Shown one piece after another: positions 1 through 5,340 of a stretch of 5,340 nucleotides of DNA. The stretch is from an uncultured Clostridia bacterium (GTDB lineage: Bacteria > Bacillota > Clostridia > Oscillospirales > Acutalibacteraceae): the NCBI GenBank assembly GCA_945227095.1, contig CALYOC010000062.1:1-5340 (forward strand), in the 5' to 3' direction. Below the pieces are notes generated by a model. It did no database searches. It saw nothing but the letters and a program-made list of their open reading frames with translations, and was not told where the DNA came from. Positions within the stretch are counted from its first letter, which is position 1. The number at the start of each line of letters is the position of its first letter. Made by a program: the position numbers and the translations under genes.

Positions 1-53
1 GCATACGATCTTGCCTCTTGTCTCGTTGGCTCGGAGATGTGTATAAGAGACAG
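1..53 (+). other. Illumina Nextera i7 adapter remnant (non-biological)
   Basis: Bases 35-53 are exactly the 19-base Tn5 mosaic end AGATGTGTATAAGAGACAG. Bases 20-34 match the Nextera read-2 adapter GTCTCGTGGGCTCGG with one mismatch (T for G at 27). Bases 12-19 (TGCCTCTT) match, from memory, the Nextera N711 i7 index, and bases 1-11 resemble the P7 end GCATACGAGAT with a few errors. This is untrimmed library adapter joined to the contig end. Genomic sequence starts at 54. Confidence 0.96.
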
Positions 54-178
54 TATTATACGGTGCGATTGGTGCGGTAATAGGCGCATTGCTGCTCAAA
101 AAAATTCCGCAGCGAGTGTTGAGAATAACCTTCGGCTGCTTTATAATCTGGTCCGCGGTTAGGCTGATGATGAAATGA
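54..178 (+). CDS. TauE/SafE family permease, half-size, C-terminal fragment
   Basis: This is the 3' end of a membrane protein gene cut off by the contig end. The first whole genomic codon is at 56, and 40 sense codons precede the TGA at 176-178. The visible peptide has a glycine-rich membrane stretch (YGAIGAVIGALLL), a short basic turn (KKIPQRVLR), a last hydrophobic helix (ITFGCFIIWSAVRL) and a basic tail MMK. This is the usual end of a TauE/SafE (DUF81) half: Gly-rich helix, 'IP..VLR' turn, final helix. The next gene ends the same way (IGALLTSYIPENILRKIF...). The stop overlaps the next start as ATGA, which implies translational coupling. TauE/SafE proteins are proposed exporters of sulfite, sulfoacetate or related anions; the substrate here cannot be told. 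Total length is unknown, but by analogy with its partner it may be about 120 aa. Confidence 0.8.
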
Positions 179-549
179 ATACAATACTAAATATTATTGC
201 CGGTATTATTTCCGGTATGATAGGCGCTATGGGCATCGGCGGAGGCGGTGTTTTGATTATCTACCTCACCCTCTACCTCGGTATGAATCAATTAAACGCG
301 CAGGGGTTAAATCTGCTGTTCTTTATCCCCTGCGCGGTAATTGCACTTATTATTCACTCAAAAAACTCGCTTATCAAATGGAAGGATGCGATGCTGCTGA
401 TAGTCTTCGGAATTATCGGAATTTGTATCGGCGCATTACTGACAAGCTATATACCGGAAAATATTCTGCGAAAAATCTTTGCCGTTTTCCTGTTGATAAT
501 AGGTATTTATACAATTTTTAAAAAGGAAGAAAAAAGGTCATCAGTTTAA
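175..549 (+). CDS. TauE/SafE family permease, half-size (124 aa)
   Basis: A complete 124-aa inner-membrane protein with about four hydrophobic segments, near residues 3-30, 44-62, 72-92 and 98-115. It carries the TauE/SafE N-half signature: Gly-rich 'GMIGAMGIGGGG' at about 14-25, then a helix starting 'NAQGLNLLFFIP'. Classical family members are about 250 aa with two such repeats, so this is one repeat. Its upstream neighbour is evidently the other, which suggests the pair forms one heteromeric transporter. ATG175 is the only usable start, because an in-frame TAG lies at 160-162. It overlaps the previous stop by four bases and the SD is weak (AGG at 161-163), so translation probably depends on coupling. 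The last codons lie in a hairpin terminator and give a charged tail (KKEEKRSSV). Export of sulfite or an organosulfonate is the family expectation; the substrate is unknown. Confidence 0.85.
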   Translation: MNTILNIIAGIISGMIGAMGIGGGGVLIIYLTLYLGMNQLNAQGLNLLFFIPCAVIALIIHSKNSLIKWKDAMLLIVFGIIGICIGALLTSYIPENILRKIFAVFLLIIGIYTIFKKEEKRSSV

Positions 550-561
550 GCTGATGACCTT
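534..561. terminator. Convergent bidirectional intrinsic terminator
   Basis: A perfect 11-bp inverted repeat, AAGGTCATCAG (534-544) and CTGATGACCTT (551-561), encloses a 6-base loop that contains the TAA of the plus-strand permease gene. Read on the minus strand the stem is followed by a long U-rich tail (complement of the A-rich 521-533), a strong end for groESL. On the plus strand the tail (CTTACTTT) is weaker but present. It serves both the permease pair and groEL. Confidence 0.88.
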
Positions 562-573
562 CTTACTTTAAAC

Positions 574-2217
<1,644 letters not shown>

Positions 2218-2233
2218 TTATAAGCCTCCTAAT

Positions 2234-2533
<300 letters not shown>

Positions 2534-2550
2534 TCAAATAAGAACCGATA

Positions 2551-2578
2551 ATTATATCGATTGAGAAAACAGGGACAA
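2551..2578 (-). promoter_or_regulatory. Putative sigma-A promoter of groESL, without CIRCE
   Basis: On the minus strand TTGTCC (2578-2573), a 16-base spacer and a consensus TATAAT (2556-2551) are seen, with the predicted start about 25 bases before the groES ATG. The -35 is a 4/6 match and the -10 is perfect. A near-perfect dyad, AACCGATA-ATTA-TATCGATT on the plus strand (2543-2562), overlaps the -10 and could be an operator or a small hairpin. It does not resemble CIRCE. Assignment rests on sequence match only. Confidence 0.5.
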
Positions 2579-2602
2579 AAGCCGTCACCTGTAATGAATA
2601 AA

Positions 2603-3223
2603 TTACTGCTTCTCCCCGACAAGAAAACTGTAAAACCCGGGGAGAATGTTATATTTTTTCATAAGTGCCAATACAAGCTTAACACAGTAGTAGCCGATAA
2701 TTCCGCAGATAATTCCGACAACAACACCGACAAAGACATCCGACGGATAATGCACGAATAAATACATACGGGAAAAACCGATTAAGAATGCCGTTACAAA
2801 CGCAGGAATGCTCCACTTCTTATTACACAGGAAGATTCCCGCTGCTGCGGCAAATGAAGCTGCAGTGTGTCCTGACGGAAAAGCAGAATCGCCGGGGATA
2901 TTGATGAGTCCTCTGTCGGCGACACACTGCTGTGTAAGCCAAGCGACCTCCCCGCTGTAATAAGGTCTTGTTCTGTCAAAAATATGCTTTAATAATCCAT
3001 TGACAATCGCAATATCAAAAACAAGTGCGGCAGCCACGACAATTCCTATCTTACGAGTCTTTTTAAAGCACATCAGCACCAAAGCAAGAACTATCCAAAT
3101 AAGTCCGTTATCGCCCAGCCAGGAAGCCGCGACTAAAATTGGATTTAAAATACTGTCAACAACTTCGTTGCTATGTATCGCCCGCATTAAGGAATAAACA
3201 AATGCGTCCAATGAATGTATCAT
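2603..3223 (-). CDS. PAP2-family membrane phosphatase (undecaprenyl-diphosphatase/lipid phosphatase-like)
   Basis: A complete 206-aa polytopic membrane protein with all three PAP2 (type 2 phosphatidic acid phosphatase) motifs: KxxxxxxRP at K79-P87 (KHIFDRTRP), PSGH at 116-119, and SRxxxxxHxxxD at S151-D162. H119 and H158 are the expected catalytic histidines. Hydrophobic segments lie near 42-53, 58-78, 120-133, 139-150 and 160-185, matching the six-helix PAP2 plan. Such enzymes dephosphorylate lipid phosphates at the membrane: undecaprenyl diphosphate (BcrC-like), phosphatidylglycerophosphate or phosphatidate. Length and motifs do not decide the substrate. The start ATG follows a modest SD (AGGGA about 7 bases upstream). 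Two promoters lie ahead of it, the distal one carrying a perfect CIRCE, so this gene rather than groES is first behind the HrcA operator. groES follows after 84 bp with no clear terminator between. Confidence 0.9.
   Translation of the reverse strand: MIHSLDAFVYSLMRAIHSNEVVDSILNPILVAASWLGDNGLIWIVLALVLMCFKKTRKIGIVVAAALVFDIAIVNGLLKHIFDRTRPYYSGEVAWLTQQCVADRGLINIPGDSAFPSGHTAASFAAAAGIFLCNKKWSIPAFVTAFLIGFSRMYLFVHYPSDVFVGVVVGIICGIIGYYCVKLVLALMKKYNILPGFYSFLVGEKQ
2610..2646 (-). other. GC-rich hairpin in the 3' end of the PAP2 gene
   Basis: A perfect 9-bp inverted repeat, TTCTCCCCG (2610-2618) and CGGGGAGAA (2638-2646), with a 19-base loop lies in the last codons of the PAP2 gene. On the minus-strand RNA it is followed by GCAGTAATTTATTC rather than a U-run, so it is a poor terminator. 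It could be a partial attenuator, an RNA processing or stability element before groES, or chance. Confidence 0.45.
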
Positions 3224-3272
3224 ACAGTTCCCTACGATTCATATACTTTCAAAGTGAAATTATAATAAAAAC

Positions 3273-3301
3273 AGTATAACAAATATCACGGCAATATTCA
3301 A
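3273..3301 (-). promoter_or_regulatory. Putative proximal sigma-A promoter of the PAP2 gene
   Basis: On the minus strand TTGAAT (3301-3296), exactly 17 bases and TATACT (3278-3273) are seen, the -10 being extended by an upstream TG (TGTTATACT). The predicted start lies about 40 bases before the PAP2 ATG and downstream of CIRCE, so this promoter would not be blocked directly by HrcA bound at 3358-3384. Confidence 0.5.
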
Positions 3302-3357
3302 CGAAATATGTAATAATTACAGAAGATTTACCTTATTCTTCGGCAAAAAAAGTAAAA

Positions 3358-3384
3358 TTAGCACTCCGCTTTTCAGAGTGCTAA
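3358..3384 (-). promoter_or_regulatory. CIRCE operator (HrcA binding site), perfect consensus
   Basis: TTAGCACTC (3358-3366), nine bases, GAGTGCTAA (3376-3384): a perfect match to the CIRCE consensus TTAGCACTC-N9-GAGTGCTAA bound by the heat-shock repressor HrcA. It overlaps the predicted start site of the minus-strand sigma-A promoter just upstream, the usual place for HrcA repression. The first gene downstream is the PAP2 phosphatase, then groES-groEL. The neighbour on the other side, dpaB, reads toward CIRCE and is terminated before it. Confidence 0.96.
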
Positions 3385-3387
3385 TAT

Positions 3388-3416
3388 ACTATACACCTTC
3401 ATTTGTATTTAGTCAA
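3388..3416 (-). promoter_or_regulatory. Sigma-A heat-shock promoter with CIRCE at its start site
   Basis: On the minus strand TTGACT (3416-3411), exactly 17 bases and TATAGT (3393-3388) are seen, each box a 5/6 match. The predicted start at about 3381 falls inside CIRCE. It gives a leader of roughly 155 bases before the PAP2 ATG. This is the best promoter in the window. Confidence 0.85.
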
Positions 3417-3451
3417 TGAAGAAAATGTTAATAAACTGTTAATTTACGGAT

Positions 3452-4024
3452 TTATAAAAAAATCGGCTGAATTTGTACCGACCTTTGAGCCGATTCGATT
3501 GTTTTTTCAATTAAGGAAAAGTCGGCTACAATACTTCTCGGCTTTGCTGCAGGGTTATCCTGCCTCATTGGTATGAAGTAGATATTTTTATAATTGAGAA
3601 CCTTTCCGATGTTCTGTGCGCAATTACTCAGCGCGTCATTGGTCGAGACACCAAGCACAACGGGTCTCATATTTCTTAAATGCGACTTAATTGCCATTGT
3701 CACTGTTGTATCGACTATTCCGCAGGAAATCTTTCCAAGCGTATTCCCCGTGCAGGGAGCCACAACCAAAACATCAAACATCTTCTGCGGACCTATCGGC
3801 TCCGCCTTATCAATTCCGTTGATAATTTTTTTACCGGTAATCTTTTCAATTCTTAATCTAAACTGCTCCGCTTTTCCGAACTTTGTGTCCATTTTATAGG
3901 CGTTTTCGGACATTATCGGAGTCACATCATAACCTTTGCCGACAAGATATTTAATTTGATCTATCGCCTTTTCAAAAGTACAAAAAGAGCCGCACATAGC
4001 AAAACCTATTCTAATTTTATCCAT
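3452..4024 (-). CDS. dpaB: Dipicolinate synthase subunit B (flavoprotein)
   Basis: A complete 190-aa protein, close to B. subtilis SpoVFB (about 200 aa). With DpaA it forms dipicolinate synthase, which oxidises the lysine-pathway intermediate (dihydrodipicolinate or its hydrated form) to dipicolinic acid in the mother cell; the product then loads the spore core. It belongs to the HFCD/flavoprotein fold. The flavin-phosphate loop GSFCTF is at 12-17, 'VVAPCTGNTLGKISCGIVD' at 87-105, and the DpaB-typical 'PMRQDNPAAKPRSIVAD' at 152-168. The start overlaps the end of dpaA by eight bases (ATGGATAA), with a GGGGAGA SD inside dpaA, so the pair is translationally linked. Its last codons (…IQPIFL) form a terminator stem and T-run, so stop and termination coincide. 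Confidence 0.95.
   Translation of the reverse strand: MDKIRIGFAMCGSFCTFEKAIDQIKYLVGKGYDVTPIMSENAYKMDTKFGKAEQFRLRIEKITGKKIINGIDKAEPIGPQKMFDVLVVAPCTGNTLGKISCGIVDTTVTMAIKSHLRNMRPVVLGVSTNDALSNCAQNIGKVLNYKNIYFIPMRQDNPAAKPRSIVADFSLIEKTIESAQRSVQIQPIFL
3456..3495 (-). terminator. Intrinsic terminator inside the 3' end of dpaB
   Basis: An inverted repeat, AATCGGCT (3461-3468) and AGCCGATT (3488-3495), with a 19-base loop is followed on the minus strand by seven T (3462-3456). The dpaB TAA (3454-3452) comes just after the T-run. The stem is only 8 bp with a large loop, so strength is moderate, but its position ends the dpaAB unit before the CIRCE promoter. Confidence 0.65.
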
Positions 4025-4892
4025 GCCGATTCTCCCCTATTAGCCTTAAAATCACCTGTGCCTGTGCAAATCCGGAGCTGCAAGGAAGCAGCTTCCCGGG
4101 CAGCCCCCTCGCGGTTATCAGTTTTAAGCCGATATTGTTGGCAGTTACCGAATCAAACCCGCTTTTAGAGGCTAAATCTATCAATAGTACATCTTCATTC
4201 ATATTTTTAAGTACGGAAAAGTCAAATATCTGCTTATCAACCGTGTTAAAAACGAAATCATATTTTTGCGCAGTATTGCCTATTTTTTCGATATCAATCG
4301 CATTTAAGCCGTGAAGCCTTGCTCTTTGCTTAATTTCTTCCCTTCTGACGGCTACCGTTACCTTTGCATTATATACTTTGAGAAGGTTTGCCAGGTATTC
4401 ACCTATGCGCCCATATCCCGTAATTAAAACCTCAGAGTCATAAAAGCTCCTTTCGCTGTTTTCGGCGGCAATTTGCAGTGCGGATTCTGCAGTATAAGCC
4501 GCATTTTTCAATGTCAAAACCTCATCTTTGAAATAATCGAAGTGCTTTATTGATGACTCCTCCAGCATTTTTTCAAATCTCGTACTACCCTTGCCGTACA
4601 GGACAATTTGACTGCTGTCAATATTTTTAACAAAATCTCGTACTTCAATTTTTTCCGAACAATAAGGTAAGTTCAAGTATATATCATCAAATGAAAACGG
4701 CAGAGGTAAGACAATGAAATCCGCTAAGGATAAAACGACTTTTAAGGATGAAAAATTCACAAGTTCAGCCGCCCTTGAACCCGCTTTATCAAAGCCAAAC
4801 ACCGAGACTTCAAGTCCGCATTTGCTCAAAAACTCGGCACAGTAAATCTGTCTTATATCACCGCCTACAAAAAGAACACTTCTCCTTCTCAT
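4017..4892 (-). CDS. dpaA: Dipicolinate synthase subunit A
   Basis: A 291-aa protein (B. subtilis SpoVFA is about 297 aa), the NAD(P)-binding dehydrogenase-like subunit of dipicolinate synthase. The N-terminal Rossmann-like 'FVGGDIRQ' at 8-15 is typical of DpaA. A second dinucleotide-binding fold has GYGRIG (GxGxxG) at 159-164 ('VLITGYGRIGEYLA'). The C-terminal part shows 'LIDLASKSGFD' at 237-247 and 'ITARGLPGKLLP' at 259-270, which align with the DLASRPGG and APGLPG motifs remembered from SpoVFA. The start chosen is ATG4892, six bases after a perfect AGGAGG (4904-4899). A longer start at 4907 would put that SD inside the coding region and is less likely. A hairpin overlaps the SD, and a sigma-K-like promoter lies within the hairpin's 5' arm; both bear on sporulation-specific expression. 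dpaB overlaps its end by eight bases. Confidence 0.95.
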   Translation of the reverse strand: MRRRSVLFVGGDIRQIYCAEFLSKCGLEVSVFGFDKAGSRAAELVNFSSLKVVLSLADFIVLPLPFSFDDIYLNLPYCSEKIEVRDFVKNIDSSQIVLYGKGSTRFEKMLEESSIKHFDYFKDEVLTLKNAAYTAESALQIAAENSERSFYDSEVLITGYGRIGEYLANLLKVYNAKVTVAVRREEIKQRARLHGLNAIDIEKIGNTAQKYDFVFNTVDKQIFDFSVLKNMNEDVLLIDLASKSGFDSVTANNIGLKLITARGLPGKLLPCSSGFAQAQVILRLIGENRHG

Positions 4893-4935
4893 AAAAAACC
4901 TCCTCATAAGATGTTCCCTTACATCTTATGAGGAG
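4893..4935 (-). terminator. murC terminator hairpin overlapping the dpaA Shine-Dalgarno
   Basis: A perfect 15-bp stem, CTCCTCATAAGATGT (4900-4914 on plus) and ACATCTTATGAGGAG (4921-4935), has a 6-base loop (4915-4920). On the minus strand the stem is followed by one G and six T (4898-4893), then directly by the dpaA ATG. It is therefore a good intrinsic terminator for murC. The five bases AGGAG of the dpaA SD lie in the 3' arm, and the T-run is the SD-ATG spacer. Confidence 0.88.
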
Positions 4936-4950
4936 AAATATGTGTCGGTT
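4922..4950 (-). promoter_or_regulatory. Putative sigma-K promoter of dpaAB
   Basis: On the minus strand AACC (4950-4947; mACm) is followed by 16 bases and CATAAGATG (4930-4922). This fits the mother-cell sigma-K pattern AC-N17-CATAnnnTA with one mismatch, at the final A. spoVFA/dpaA is a sigma-K gene in B. subtilis, and no other place for a promoter remains in the 68-bp gap. The -10 lies in the 5' arm of the terminator stem, so the predicted start falls at about 4920-4915, in the hairpin loop. Confidence 0.55.
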
Positions 4951-4960
4951 ACAATAATAA

Positions 4961-5340
4961 TTACTTTAATCTATCTACAATCATACGAGCCGCTTTATAA
5001 ATATCTCCGCAGCCGAGGGTGATAACCATATCACCCGGTTTTGCGTTTTCGGCAACATAATCGGCAATTTCCCCGAATGTTTTAAACCATACGCTGCCCG
5101 GTATCTCCTTTGCGAGGTCGGCGGTGTAAATACCGAACGTATTTACCTCGCGGGAGCCCATAATTTCACTCATTACGCATTTGTCGGGTATTTTAAGAAC
5201 ATCGACAAAATCATCAAAAAGCATTTTTGTCCTTGAAAAAGTAAATGGTTGAAACACCGCCCAAACTGTGTTATATCCCATCTGCATAGCAGATTTGAGC
5301 GTTGCCCGCAGCTCCGTCGGGTGATGTGCGTAATAGTCAA
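4961..5340 (-). CDS. murC: UDP-N-acetylmuramate--L-alanine ligase, C-terminal part
   Basis: The last 125 codons of a gene running off the right edge of the window. The reading frame is open to 5340, so the ATG at 5287 is internal. MurC adds L-alanine to UDP-MurNAc with ATP in the cytosol, the first step of the peptidoglycan stem peptide. The fragment opens with the Mur-ligase C-terminal domain motif YAHHPTE (in DYYAHHPTEL), followed by 'AVFQPFTFSRTKMLFDDF' (MurC-typical QP..xSRT) and 'SEIMGSREVNTFGI', then 'GDMVITLGCGDIYKAA' near the end (the GxGDI region). The residue before YAHHP is Y where D is commonest. The gene stops at 4961-4963, and a strong hairpin terminator lies 25 bases further on. 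Confidence 0.95.
   Translation of the reverse strand, partial: DYYAHHPTELRATLKSAMQMGYNTVWAVFQPFTFSRTKMLFDDFVDVLKIPDKCVMSEIMGSREVNTFGIYTADLAKEIPGSVWFKTFGEIADYVAENAKPGDMVITLGCGDIYKAARMIVDRLK

Noticed and set aside
35..53. A Tn5 mosaic end, hence a transposon terminus
   Set aside because: It is joined to Nextera adapter and index sequence and has no transposase gene beside it, so it is a library artefact.
2561..2761. Possible 66-aa plus-strand gene across the PAP2-groES gap
   Set aside because: It mostly lies antisense to the PAP2 3' end, is rich in Asn/Asp from complementary codons, and has no SD.
3594..4168. Plus-strand reading frames opposite dpaB and dpaA
   Set aside because: They are shadows of clear minus-strand genes and have no ribosome binding sites.
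4893..4907. The ATG at 4907 as the dpaA start
   Set aside because: Its second and third codons are the AGGAGG that ideally serves ATG4892. The longer form is kept only as a low-probability alternative.
4961..5287. A complete 108-aa gene starting at ATG5287
   Set aside because: The frame stays open to the window edge and encodes the MurC motif YAHHPTE upstream of that ATG, so it is the end of murC.

Overview
The window looks like chromosomal DNA from a spore-forming, low-to-moderate-GC Firmicute, most likely a class Clostridia gut-type lineage such as Oscillospiraceae/Ruminococcaceae (the lineage is inference). The grounds are a dipicolinate synthase pair (dpaA-dpaB, found in endospore formers), a perfect CIRCE/HrcA operator, strong AGGAGG ribosome binding sites and sigma-A type promoters. 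The first 53 bases are not biological: they match an Illumina Nextera i7 adapter ending in the Tn5 mosaic end, so the true insert begins at base 54.

Layout. Plus strand: the 3' end of one half-size TauE/SafE permease gene (54-178) overlaps by ATGA the start of a second, complete half-size TauE/SafE gene (175-549). Everything else lies on the minus strand, and the two directions converge on a shared hairpin terminator at 534-561. Reading the minus strand 5' to 3' (right to left) there is the C-terminal part of murC (5340-4961), a terminator hairpin, dpaA (4892-4017), dpaB (4024-3452) with a terminator in its last codons, a sigma-A promoter with CIRCE (3416-3358), a PAP2-family phosphatase (3223-2603), groES (2518-2234) and groEL (2217-574).

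Two arrangements stand out. First, the CIRCE operator does not sit in front of groES. It lies about 840 bp upstream, ahead of the PAP2 phosphatase gene, while groES has a plausible sigma-A promoter of its own without CIRCE. A lipid-phosphate phosphatase therefore seems to be under HrcA heat-shock control, and groESL may be partly uncoupled from it. Second, the 69-bp gap between murC and dpaA holds a perfect 15-bp hairpin with three apparent roles. It is an intrinsic terminator for murC. Its 3' arm holds most of the dpaA Shine-Dalgarno, and its U-tract is the SD-to-ATG spacer. Its 5' arm carries a sigma-K-like -10 whose predicted start falls in the loop. A sporulation transcript would lack the 5' arm and leave the SD free, whereas read-through from murC would be terminated or have the SD masked. 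This is a testable inference, not a demonstrated mechanism.

How the genes work together: MurC acts in peptidoglycan precursor synthesis; DpaA and DpaB make dipicolinic acid for the spore core; GroES/GroEL fold proteins; the PAP2 enzyme probably dephosphorylates a lipid phosphate or pyrophosphate at the membrane; the TauE/SafE pair is a probable anion exporter. No mobile element, CRISPR array, tRNA or rRNA was seen, and no gene-free stretch exceeds 300 bases.
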